DNA of 8,006 nucleotides from Desulfobacteraceae bacterium (GCA_030618925.1 JAUXCK010000111.1:1-8006), one strand, 5' to 3'; shown: positions 1 through 6,352, numbered from the stretch's first letter. Notes: generated by a model from the sequence alone, not told the origin. Translations and numbers: made by a program.

Positions 1-13
1 AATTCAACTACTT

Positions 14-59
14 CTGGATCCCGTCGCTCCGCTATTTCGGATCAAGTCCGGTATGACGG
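14..59. repeat. REP-like intergenic palindromic element
   Basis: The stretch has the look of the short 'CTGGATCCCG ... CGGATCAAGTCCGG.ATGACGG' dispersed repeats that are common between genes in many proteobacteria (recalled from general knowledge, not searched). It folds as a nested hairpin: CCGTC (21-25) pairs with GACGG (55-59), and CGGA (38-41) pairs with TCCG (47-50). Six T (68-73) follow eight bases after the outer stem, so it might also end transcription of whatever gene lies left of the window. Only one copy is present here, so its repetitive nature is inferred. Confidence 0.5.
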
Positions 60-102
60 TTGTGGGATTTTTTGCGAAGCCATCAATTATGAAGGAGGAA
101 AA

Positions 103-1128
103 ATGTGGGATGCTTCAAAATGTGATTTCTGCGGTGACTGTCTGGTTAAATGCCGAAATGTCGATTATGATAAGGAAAGGGCCGCAAGTGAAATAAAACT
201 TCTCATTGAAGGCAAAACAGCAGACATACTCGACTCATGTATCACTTGTAACGCGTGTGTTGATTATTGTCCGACCGGGGCTGATCCAGCTAATCTTATT
301 GTCATGATGCAAGAGAAAACCATGACGGGTCCCATTGCCATAAATTATAAAAGTATCGTCGATATATTAGTCCAGGGGCTGGAAGACGACATTGGAGACA
401 GTGAGCTGTTAGAGGGTGCTCCTGACAAACCGGTCCTCTCTTTCGATTCCTTCCATTTTAATCAGTTTCCTGAGGGTACGCTCGATAGCAAGCTGTTTAA
501 AGGCATGACCGTAGCGCGGGGAAACAAGTACATGTCATTGGTCGGCGCGGTACACATGGGAGGAGAGAGCCTTGCTCGTAAATATGGACAAAAGGTGATT
601 GATCGATTGGCTAAACTGGGTAAAGATATTGTGTATTTACATAATGAAGGATATACACTTGCCCATGTTAAGGCAAAGGAACTTGACATCAATGTCCCCT
701 TTAAATATCTGCATTTGTTCGAATACCTGCGTGATTATCTCAAAAGCAATGAAAGCGAGATCACAAAACTGAACAGAAAAGTCGCTTACCAACCAAATTG
801 CGCTGTCAGATGGTTTCATAAACAAGACGACTGGTTGGACGAAATCTTCGAACTTATTGGTGTCAAACGTGCGTCAAGAGAGTATGAGGGAGTAAACGCC
901 TTGTGCTGCAGTGCACCGGTCATCCTTACAGACAAAGAATTAGCTATGGAAATTCAGAAGAACAACATGGAAGACATCATTGACAGCGGGGCTGAAGCCC
1001 TGGTAACTATATGCCCGGTCTGTGATGCTGTATTGCGTCGCCCGACAACTCAATTCAATCTTAATAAAATTTTCATAACGGATTTATGTCGTATGGCTCT
1101 GGGGGAAATACCATGGCCTGAGAGTTAA
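103..1128 (+). CDS. HdrD/GlcF-like Fe-S protein: two [4Fe-4S] motifs plus one intact and one degenerate CCG domain
   Basis: This is a cytoplasmic-type iron-sulfur electron-transfer protein of 341 residues related to heterodisulfide reductase subunit D and GlcF/LldE-type proteins. The N-terminus holds two ferredoxin motifs: C7-C10-C13-C17 (followed by Arg rather than the usual Pro) and C46-C49-C52-C56-Pro. The C-terminal half is a tandem CCG arrangement. The second unit is readable as C233 ... C268-C269 (CCSAP) ... C304-x2-C307. The first unit keeps the sequence pattern (HMGG at 151-154, VYLHNEGY at 177-184) but has no cysteine. No signal peptide or membrane segment is visible. The start is well supported by AAGGAGG (92-98) four bases upstream of ATG. 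Such proteins normally pass electrons between a flavoprotein or ferredoxin and a quinone or disulfide partner; no partner is encoded beside it here. The 375 bases downstream suggest it ends its transcription unit. Family assignment is firm; the substrate is unknown. Confidence 0.85.
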   Translation: MWDASKCDFCGDCLVKCRNVDYDKERAASEIKLLIEGKTADILDSCITCNACVDYCPTGADPANLIVMMQEKTMTGPIAINYKSIVDILVQGLEDDIGDSELLEGAPDKPVLSFDSFHFNQFPEGTLDSKLFKGMTVARGNKYMSLVGAVHMGGESLARKYGQKVIDRLAKLGKDIVYLHNEGYTLAHVKAKELDINVPFKYLHLFEYLRDYLKSNESEITKLNRKVAYQPNCAVRWFHKQDDWLDEIFELIGVKRASREYEGVNALCCSAPVILTDKELAMEIQKNNMEDIIDSGAEALVTICPVCDAVLRRPTTQFNLNKIFITDLCRMALGEIPWPES

Positions 1129-1325
1129 TCCGGGATTCGACTCCCAATAAACTATCATAAGGTAAATCTTTGCACCATTTTTTTGAGGTGTGATGCTAAT
1201 TCACTCAATTTGGAAAGGTCATTTTAGACTTGACCGCATTCTTGCCAAAAACGATCTGACACACAACTGAACAGGGCGATACGAACTTGAAGGAATACCC
1301 TAATTTAAGCTGCCCTCAGAAAGGC

Positions 1326-1365
1326 CCATAATTTCTCTAATTATGGAATTCTACCGGTTTTTTTT
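1326..1365 (+). terminator. Possible weak terminator or operator-like palindrome
   Basis: CCATAATT (1326-1333) and AATTATGG (1339-1346) form a perfect 8-bp stem with a five-base loop. Eight T (1358-1365) begin 11 bases after the stem. The stem is AT-rich and the T-run is not adjacent, so termination would be weak. The palindrome could equally be a regulator site, but it lies about 65 bases upstream of the -35 of the next promoter. Confidence 0.25.
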
Positions 1366-1411
1366 CACTCTACCCAACCACCTGTATTCATGGTTCTTAC
1401 CCTGCACCCAT

Positions 1412-1440
1412 TTGACATTAATTTCTATTTCGGATATACA
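1412..1440 (+). promoter_or_regulatory. Sigma70-type promoter for the isomerase/thioesterase pair
   Basis: A perfect -35 TTGACA (1412-1417) is separated by 17 bases from TATACA (1435-1440), which matches the -10 consensus at four of six positions. Transcription would start near 1447, giving a leader of about 57 bases before the ATG at 1504. Nothing in the short leader looks like a riboswitch. Confidence 0.55.
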
Positions 1441-1503
1441 CACCTGACCATCTGCACGATTCAGTATTTATCCTGAACCACCACAATTTTTATGGAGGAT
1501 ATA

Positions 1504-2097
1504 ATGAGCAAACGCGTTGAATTTTTTTATGACTTTGGCAGTCCGGCAAGCTATCTGGCCTATACCCAGCTGCCAAAAATTGCCGAAAAAACAGGTGCTG
1601 AAATCACATACCGTCCTTTTCTTCTGGGAGGTGTCTTTAAGGCCACGGGGAACAGCCCGCCCATGACGGTTCCGGCAAAGGGCACCTGGCTGATGAAGGA
1701 CCTTGAACGCTATGCAAAGCGATATGAAGTGCCTTTGGTATTTAACCCCTATTTCCCCATCAATACCATTCAGTTGATGAGGGGCGCCATATGGGCCCGG
1801 GAAAATAATTTTCTTCTGCCCTATCAAGACGCCATGTTCAAGGCGGTCTGGGATGAGGCCCGGGACATGAATGATCTGGAAGAGACGGTCAAGGTGCTTG
1901 AATCTATTAATATTGATCCAGGGCAGTTCAAAGAGGCAACAGCGGATCAGAACATCAAGGACAAGCTCAGGGCCGACACGGAAGAGGCGGTCAGTCGCGG
2001 CGCTTTTGGTGCGCCCACCCTGTTTGTGGGGGATGACATGTTCTGGGGTCAGGATCGGCTGGACTTTGTTGAAGAAGCCTTAAATGAGCAGGCCTGA
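1504..2097 (+). CDS. 2-hydroxychromene-2-carboxylate isomerase / kappa-class GST-like protein (DsbA superfamily)
   Basis: The 197-residue product has the usual length and motifs of the HCCA isomerase/kappa GST branch of the DsbA-like thioredoxin fold. The N-terminal strand runs into YDFGSPASYLA, where Ser13 corresponds to the glutathione-activating serine that replaces the DsbA cysteine pair. The helical insert follows, and GAPTLFVGDDMFWGQDRLD near the C-terminus contains the cis-proline loop and the conserved WGQDRLD signature. No CxxC is present, so a disulfide oxidoreductase role is unlikely. Known members isomerise 2-hydroxychromene-2-carboxylate in naphthalene breakdown or use glutathione; the true substrate in this organism cannot be read from sequence. 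The ATG at 1504 is preferred to the in-frame ATG at 1492 because GGAGG (1494-1498), five bases before 1504, would lie inside the longer version. It is probably co-transcribed with the thioesterase 75 bases downstream. Confidence 0.88.
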   Translation: MSKRVEFFYDFGSPASYLAYTQLPKIAEKTGAEITYRPFLLGGVFKATGNSPPMTVPAKGTWLMKDLERYAKRYEVPLVFNPYFPINTIQLMRGAIWARENNFLLPYQDAMFKAVWDEARDMNDLEETVKVLESINIDPGQFKEATADQNIKDKLRADTEEAVSRGAFGAPTLFVGDDMFWGQDRLDFVEEALNEQA

Positions 2098-2120
2098 TGA
2101 GATTCGTTACTGATCAGGCC
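2091..2120 (+). other. Stem-loop overlapping the isomerase stop codon
   Basis: GGCCTGAT (2091-2098) and ATCAGGCC (2113-2120) form a perfect 8-bp stem with a 14-base loop, and the TGA stop (2095-2097) lies inside the 5' arm. No T-run follows, so it is not a typical intrinsic terminator. It could protect the 3' end of the first cistron or tune expression between the two genes. Confidence 0.4.
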
Positions 2121-2172
2121 CCACTGAATTCATGGTTCAGGATGTGATAAATTGTCATGGGAGTCGATCTCA

Positions 2173-2592
2173 ATGGATGAAACAGACAGGAACAAACAGC
2201 TTAAATCACTATTTTCCAATGATCCGTTCGCATCCCGGCTGGGGATAGAAATTATTGAACTGTCAGCCGGCTATGCAAAAGTTCAGATGCAGGTGGATGC
2301 GTCCCATCTCAACTTTAACGGTTTTGTCCACGGCGGGATGATTTTTACATTGCTTGATCAGGCTTTTGCTGCTGCCAGCAACTCTCACAACGCGTCTTCG
2401 GTGGCCGTCAGCATGGATGTTCAATTCGTGAATGCCCCCAGGATAGAGGGAACTCTCAGTGCAGAAGCCATTGAAATCGAAAAATCACGCAAGCTGGGCC
2501 TTTATGAGATGAGGGTCTGGGATCAGGATGAAAATCTTATCTGCAAATGCAACGGCAGGGTCTTTCGGATTGGAAAGCCCATCATTGACTAA
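2173..2592 (+). CDS. PaaI-like hotdog-fold acyl-CoA thioesterase
   Basis: The 139-residue product is a single hotdog domain of the PaaI/4HBT family, which hydrolyses aryl- or acyl-CoA thioesters in the cytoplasm, often to recover CoA from dead-end intermediates. The signature N47-F-N-G-x2-H53-G-G is followed by L-L-D62-Q-A on the central helix. Asn47 and Asp62 correspond by position to the catalytic Asn/Asp of characterised PaaI proteins. The next strands (SVAVSMDVQFVNAP, then LSAEAIEIEKSRKLGLYEMRVWDQD) complete the fold. ATG 2173 is chosen because GGGAG (2159-2163) sits nine bases upstream. A TTG at 2152 with AGGA nine bases before it would add seven residues and cannot be excluded. It lies 75 bases after the isomerase gene and probably shares its promoter. 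It converges with the next gene with only 14 bases between stops. The natural CoA ester is not predictable. Confidence 0.85.
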   Translation: MDETDRNKQLKSLFSNDPFASRLGIEIIELSAGYAKVQMQVDASHLNFNGFVHGGMIFTLLDQAFAAASNSHNASSVAVSMDVQFVNAPRIEGTLSAEAIEIEKSRKLGLYEMRVWDQDENLICKCNGRVFRIGKPIID

Positions 2593-2606
2593 ACCAATTG
2601 TGGGAG

Positions 2607-3716
2607 TTATCCCCTGACAACCCGTTTTGGCGGGATAAAGACCTGGCGCATGTCACCACGGTTCAACTGGATTGCGTCATCAGGACAGTGATACGCACAC
2701 AGCCCGCAGCCGATGCATTTGTCTTCGATGACCCGGGCTGCATCGTTTTCCATTTCAATGGTCCCCATGGGACAGATATCCACACAGGTCTCACACGCGC
2801 TGCAATCCTCCCTGAGGACCACAGCAATATAATTTGTGTAGCAATGATAAGGGGCGGCTCCCCTGAAGTACATTTGAAACGGCCCGCAGCAGCAATGGCA
2901 GCAATTGCATATGGCTTCCTCGTCAAGATCTTTGTTCAGATGGATGTGAAATGCTTTGTGAACCAAACCGTCATGTGAGGCTTTTTCAAGGACCTTTTTG
3001 GCCTCTTCTCTTGTGATCCGCTTTCCGAATTCATACTCAGATGCAAATTCAGCACTTTTCCCCAGCAAGAGGCAGTTTAACCGCTCGTCCGTAACCGAGC
3101 AGGGGTCATTCATCAAGTCCTTTGAATGCCTGCAATAGCAGTGTGCGAGCGTTATTTTATCAAATTTATCGATTATCCTGGATACTTCCTCAAGGGGTAA
3201 TATTTTATCTCCGGCATCTGGTTCAATTTCTTCTTCAACAGCAAGGATCCTGGCAATAGGGGGGAATTTATGTGCCTCTTGCATAAACACATCGTAATTG
3301 TCCTGTGTAAAATCACTCATCTCCTCGAACAGTTTTTCAAAAAGCAAGGCGAGTCGTTGTTGCTTTTCACCGGTTTCCCCCCGCAAATTCGTGTATTCAA
3401 ATAATCCCGGGAAGGGTCCTAATAGTCGATACACCATCACCCCGGTCCGCTTGCTGGGAATGCCGACAATAACCCCTGCAAACATCAGGCTGGACAGCAT
3501 TTTTTCAAGTTCATCTTTTTGCAAACCCGTTTTTTCTTTGAGTTCATCAATGTTCAGGGAAGGTTTTTTAAAAAATGACACAAATTCGGCCTGCTCCAGT
3601 GTTATTAATTCCTGAAGCAGTTGGATCAATATGTCACTTAATACGATGGGGATCATACCCGCGTTTATAATTGTCTGTGCAGCCGTATTCCAGATTTCCT
3701 TATTTTCATTAGTCAT
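2607..3716 (-). CDS. Winged-helix/cysteine-cluster protein with C-terminal 2x[4Fe-4S] ferredoxin domain
   Basis: The 369-residue protein has three parts. Residues about 50-100 form a winged-helix-like segment (LNIDELKEKTGLQKDELEKML ... GVIVGIP ... YRLL). Residues about 190-295 hold a cysteine-rich module: C193-x-C195-R, C206, C215, then the dense C270-x-CC-x-CCC cluster (C270, C272, C273, C275-C277) and C292. Residues 305-344 form a bacterial-type 2x[4Fe-4S] ferredoxin: C305, C308, C311, C315-Pro and C334, C337, C340, C344-Pro. I recognise the CYCR ... GLVH ... ICNCCxCCC pattern as a recurrent uncharacterised family in anaerobes (recalled, not searched). The layout suggests a redox- or metal-responsive electron carrier. 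ATG 3716 is preferred because AGGA lies six bases before it; the ATG 15 bases further upstream has no ribosome site. There is no signal peptide. It lies 190 bases after the radical SAM gene on the same strand. The domain calls are strong; the role is unknown. Confidence 0.85.
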   Translation of the reverse strand: MTNENKEIWNTAAQTIINAGMIPIVLSDILIQLLQELITLEQAEFVSFFKKPSLNIDELKEKTGLQKDELEKMLSSLMFAGVIVGIPSKRTGVMVYRLLGPFPGLFEYTNLRGETGEKQQRLALLFEKLFEEMSDFTQDNYDVFMQEAHKFPPIARILAVEEEIEPDAGDKILPLEEVSRIIDKFDKITLAHCYCRHSKDLMNDPCSVTDERLNCLLLGKSAEFASEYEFGKRITREEAKKVLEKASHDGLVHKAFHIHLNKDLDEEAICNCCHCCCGPFQMYFRGAAPYHCYTNYIAVVLREDCSACETCVDICPMGTIEMENDAARVIEDKCIGCGLCAYHCPDDAIQLNRGDMRQVFIPPKRVVRG

Positions 3717-3802
3717 TGTTTTCCTGTCCATTATTTAGAAGGTTTTTTTCCAATCAATCATTCTGCAGTTCCCGAAACCAAAGCCCTGTATCCAGAGTGA
3801 GA

Positions 3803-3831
3803 TAAATATCAGGCCAACGAGTGTATGTCAA
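3803..3831 (-). promoter_or_regulatory. Candidate sigma70-type promoter for the cysteine-cluster ferredoxin gene
   Basis: Read on the - strand, TTGACA (3831-3826) is followed after 17 bases by TATTTA (3808-3803). The -35 is perfect; the -10 matches consensus at only three positions but is AT-rich. The start would fall near 3796, about 80 bases before the ATG at 3716. It implies that this gene can be expressed independently of the upstream radical SAM gene. Confidence 0.4.
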
Positions 3832-3906
3832 CATTAGCGCGATACGGGAAGCCTTTTCTCGTGGGTGTTTACATGTTTTGTCGAGTTTTGGGGTGCGGTG
3901 CTTGAG

Positions 3907-5805
3907 TTATAATATTTTGAGATAATACTCATCAGAAGCGGTCATTGCCATCCAGCGTTTCTGCAGCAGGGGATCCGCAAAGCTCACCAGAAGAAGTTCA
4001 TCTGTTTTTCCGGCGATTCGATCCTGCCAGGCTTTCAATTCATGGGTCGCGTCTGGCATGTCGATGAGGATGCCGGAAAGGTCTGAGAGAGATTTCAGCT
4101 CATTGAGTTCAGGCGACCTGGACTGCTTCCACCAGTAAACCTGCCGTTTCATTTCGCCGTAAAACCGGGGAAAAGGATTCCGGGAAACAAGGGTAAAAAG
4201 CATTGAACGGTTTCCTTGTGCGTCATAGAGAAAACGAAGATCATTATCAAGATAACCAGGTCTTTTCAGAAAAGCGTGCTGCAGGAGGGAGACCGTATCC
4301 GGCAGGTCGGCCGGCTCGAGGAAAATCAGCTCCACGGGGGTAAACGGGTTGGCTGTTGTCAAGTACTCGATCACGCTGCATATATAGGCCTGATCTTTAA
4401 CAGCCCTGTGGATGATGACCTGATAGGGATGTGTGACTTTGTCTGCCAGACGTGCAAGGCCGGACAGGGAGCGTTTTGAATTCAGGATCAGTTTTGAAAT
4501 ATATTCTTTGTTATTGAGCCTCAGGGTATGATCTGACACCTTCTTTGGCCTTTGGCCTTTCAATGGGCGGTAAGACAGATTTAGATCCGGTTCAGGAAAA
4601 AGAGAAACGTCAAACATCGACTCGGCATAGTCAAAGGCTTCAAACATGTCCTCCTGAGAAAACGCTGCAGTTCGTATGATATTGTAGGGGGGGTGCTTTT
4701 CATAATGAAGTCCCAGCTGCCGGCTCTGTTTTTTGAAATTCGTTCCAGGCAGGATTGATAAAGGAAATACCTGGACATCAAGGCAGAGATCATTATCACA
4801 AATAAAATTGACGGATTTTTTGAACCCGTCCAGGTCGTCCCCCGGGAGGCCTGCGATGAGATCGATCCTCGGCAGGATACCGCGTTCTTTTAGAAGTAAA
4901 ACGCCCTTTAAAAACTTCTTCAAACTTGTGGGACGTTTCATGATGTCAAGTGCCTTTGGATTGGTCGTCTGAAGGCCGATCTCGAATCCGGAAAACCCTG
5001 CAGCTGCAAATAAATTCGCATTTTCCCGGTTAATTGAATCCGCCCTCAATTCGCCATTAATCCCAAGGGGGTTCTTTCTGTTTATTAGACTGATTTTTTT
5101 TAGAAAAGCATTCAGTCCCGGGCGGGTATTCAGGGAAGGGTCGAGCAGGCAGAGTTCTCCGACCTGATGCTCCACCGCCCATCTCACTGCCTGAAGAAGG
5201 GTATCCTCATCAGCGATGATCATTCGATCCAGCGATTTATGGTAGTAGCAAAATCCGCACTGATAGGGGCAGCCCCTCTGTGTCTCAAGGTACATGAGGT
5301 GATCGATATCAGGCTCCAGAAGATTTTTTAAATAAGGACTGGGACTCGTCCTGAAAATTTCATCGGATCGGGACTCCTGGTTTCCTTTTTTCCACTCATC
5401 CTGATTTTCGAACAACCCTGCGAAAACCGCTTCACCCTGCCCATAGATAAAAAGATCTGCCATGTCAGAATGAGCCAGGCGATTGTCCGGGGTCATCTCC
5501 GGGCCCCCAAAAATAATTTTAGGCTGGTATTCTTTCTTGATCTCCTGTGCCATATAGATAGACCGTTCAACATTCCAGTTAAAGAGCGTGAATCCGATAA
5601 TATCCGGCTTCCGGGAAAGAACCCGTTTGATCAGCGCAGCGTCACCGAGGTAGGATGTTGTTTTTTCGGATAAAATGTCAATCCTGATCCCATCCACGCT
5701 ATCCCCCGCTTGCTTCAGACAGGCAGCTGCCAGCGGCACATTGCCTGTTTTTACGCCAAAGTTCAGCTGGGGGATTGGAAGCTGCAAAAGCAAAATATGA
5801 CGCAT
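3907..5805 (-). CDS. B12-binding-type radical SAM protein with unassigned C-terminal domain
   Basis: The 632-residue protein opens with a Rossmann-like cobalamin-binding-type domain (residues about 1-135: strand MRHILLLQLP, DIIGFTLFNWN near 68-78, KIIFGGPEMT near 96-105, GQGEAVF near 122-128). A radical SAM domain follows (about 170-400) with the SAM-cluster motif RGC179-PYQ-C183-GF-C186. Further family signatures are IGLQTTN (276-282) and AGLPGDDLDGF (318-328). Such proteins cleave S-adenosylmethionine reductively in the cytoplasm and many are methylases or carbon-skeleton modifiers. The DxHxxG cobalamin His-ligand motif is absent, as in much of this class. Residues about 420-632 contain no extra cysteine cluster that I can see and do not resemble a domain I can name. 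The ATG at 5805 has AAAGGG four bases upstream. It is first on its strand unless the doubtful frame at 5822-6121 is real. The substrate is unknown. Confidence 0.88.
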   Translation of the reverse strand: MRHILLLQLPIPQLNFGVKTGNVPLAAACLKQAGDSVDGIRIDILSEKTTSYLGDAALIKRVLSRKPDIIGFTLFNWNVERSIYMAQEIKKEYQPKIIFGGPEMTPDNRLAHSDMADLFIYGQGEAVFAGLFENQDEWKKGNQESRSDEIFRTSPSPYLKNLLEPDIDHLMYLETQRGCPYQCGFCYYHKSLDRMIIADEDTLLQAVRWAVEHQVGELCLLDPSLNTRPGLNAFLKKISLINRKNPLGINGELRADSINRENANLFAAAGFSGFEIGLQTTNPKALDIMKRPTSLKKFLKGVLLLKERGILPRIDLIAGLPGDDLDGFKKSVNFICDNDLCLDVQVFPLSILPGTNFKKQSRQLGLHYEKHPPYNIIRTAAFSQEDMFEAFDYAESMFDVSLFPEPDLNLSYRPLKGQRPKKVSDHTLRLNNKEYISKLILNSKRSLSGLARLADKVTHPYQVIIHRAVKDQAYICSVIEYLTTANPFTPVELIFLEPADLPDTVSLLQHAFLKRPGYLDNDLRFLYDAQGNRSMLFTLVSRNPFPRFYGEMKRQVYWWKQSRSPELNELKSLSDLSGILIDMPDATHELKAWQDRIAGKTDELLLVSFADPLLQKRWMAMTASDEYYLKIL

Positions 5806-5821
5806 AAGACCCTTTAAAATT

Positions 5822-6121
5822 TTAATTGTTCAACTTTTTTTCGAATGCTTTTTTGAAACAGCGTGTGACACATACGTGTGGTCAACGGTCGGCATGAAAA
5901 TAGTATTCTTTAGACCTAAAATCAAGATAAACCAAAATTTGTGTTCCAGGGGAGAAGATGTTTGGGCGGGTGTTGAAATATAGACTTGATTTCAGAATTT
6001 TTTCAATGTAATTTATAAAAATTCGGTGTATCCCCTTCAGACAAAGTTCAACTGGAACAGACAATGTCAAATTAGAACCCGCGAAAGGAACAGGTAAACT
6101 TTCTTTTTCTCCGTCAGACAT
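5822..6121 (-). pseudogene. Doubtful small reading frame interrupted by in-frame TGA
   Basis: An open frame from ATG 6121 gives 79 residues beginning MSDGEKESLPVPFAG and ending SKEYYFHADR at a TGA (5884-5882). Without that TGA the same frame runs on for 19 more codons (PHVCVTRCFKKAFEKKLNN) to TAA at 5824-5822, 16 bases before the radical SAM start codon. The composition is protein-like (alternating strand-like segments such as TQILVYLDF), and the spacing looks operonic. Against it, no Shine-Dalgarno precedes 6121, the family is unrecognised, and the frame also stays open upstream of the ATG. It could be a decayed gene, a selenocysteine-containing gene (no convincing SECIS seen), or chance. 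Confidence 0.2.
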
Positions 6122-6241
6122 GATTTTGAGGAAAATGGGGCAAGAACACCATGGCACCTGAAAAGATGCCGATTTTATATATGTCATATGGGAAATCGGG
6201 ATGAAGAGGTATTGGGACACCATCATTTACAGGAAAAATGC

Positions 6242-6269
6242 TTGACACGGAACCCGGGTCCAGCATAAT
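6242..6269 (+). promoter_or_regulatory. Sigma70-type promoter for the acyl-CoA dehydrogenase operon
   Basis: A perfect TTGACA (6242-6247) is followed after 16 bases by CATAAT (6264-6269), a five-of-six match to the -10. The start point would be near 6276, giving a leader of about 138 bases. The spacer holds an 8-bp palindrome ACCCGGGT. This is the best promoter match in the window. Confidence 0.6.
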
Positions 6270-6280
6270 TTGAGAGAAAG

Positions 6281-6298
6281 TGAACGAGCGCTCAATCA
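6281..6298 (+). promoter_or_regulatory. Operator-like imperfect palindrome (FadR/TetR-type candidate)
   Basis: TGAACGAGCGCTCAATCA is an 18-bp imperfect palindrome (seven of nine arm positions match) centred on GAGCGCTC. It begins about five bases downstream of the expected transcription start, where a bound repressor would block elongation. Its arms resemble the TGAATGA-n4-TCATTCA type of site used by TetR-family fatty-acid-degradation regulators of Bacillus FadR type (recalled). The first gene of the unit is an acyl-CoA dehydrogenase, which fits. No such regulator is encoded in the window. Confidence 0.35.
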
Positions 6299-6352
6299 GA
6301 TAGCTCTGGTGATTGATTTTGAATTCATAACAATTCCAAAAATCAAAGAAAA

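Larger units (their letters stand above)
1129..1503. other. Intergenic region with weak terminator and a promoter
   Basis: No convincing gene lies here. It is AT-rich with stops in all frames. Visible elements are an 8-bp perfect inverted repeat (1326-1333/1339-1346) with a later T-run, and a TTGACA-type promoter near the right end. A 25-codon frame at 1193-1270 has a GAGG four bases before its ATG, but no further support. Confidence 0.6.

Noticed and set aside
1129..1150. GGGATTCGACTCCC resembles a tRNA T-arm, possibly an attachment-site remnant.
   Set aside because: Only a 3-bp stem forms, the standard 5-bp pairing fails, and no acceptor, D-arm or anticodon arm lies upstream, which is coding.
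1193..1270. 25-codon frame (MLIHSIWKGHF...) with GAGG before its ATG.
   Set aside because: Too short, unrecognised, no promoter close by and no conservation evidence; chance is likely.
1386..2138. The 11-mer ATTCATGGTTC occurs at 1386-1396 and 2128-2138, upstream of two genes.
   Set aside because: A shared 11-mer in 8 kb is readily expected by chance, and the positions relative to the promoter and gene starts differ.
2598..2978. 126-residue + strand frame over the end of the ferredoxin gene.
   Set aside because: It is antisense to the ferredoxin and cysteine-cluster codons, whose motifs are unmistakable on the - strand.
5814..5825. 12-bp perfect palindrome TTAAAATTTTAA before the radical SAM ribosome site.
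   Set aside because: It consists of A/T only, in an AT-rich stretch; no regulator can be inferred.
5861..5884. Alternating TGTG/CACA stretch resembling a CRP/FNR-like half site.
   Set aside because: The half-site spacing does not fit TGTGA-N6-TCACA or TTGAT-N4-ATCAA.
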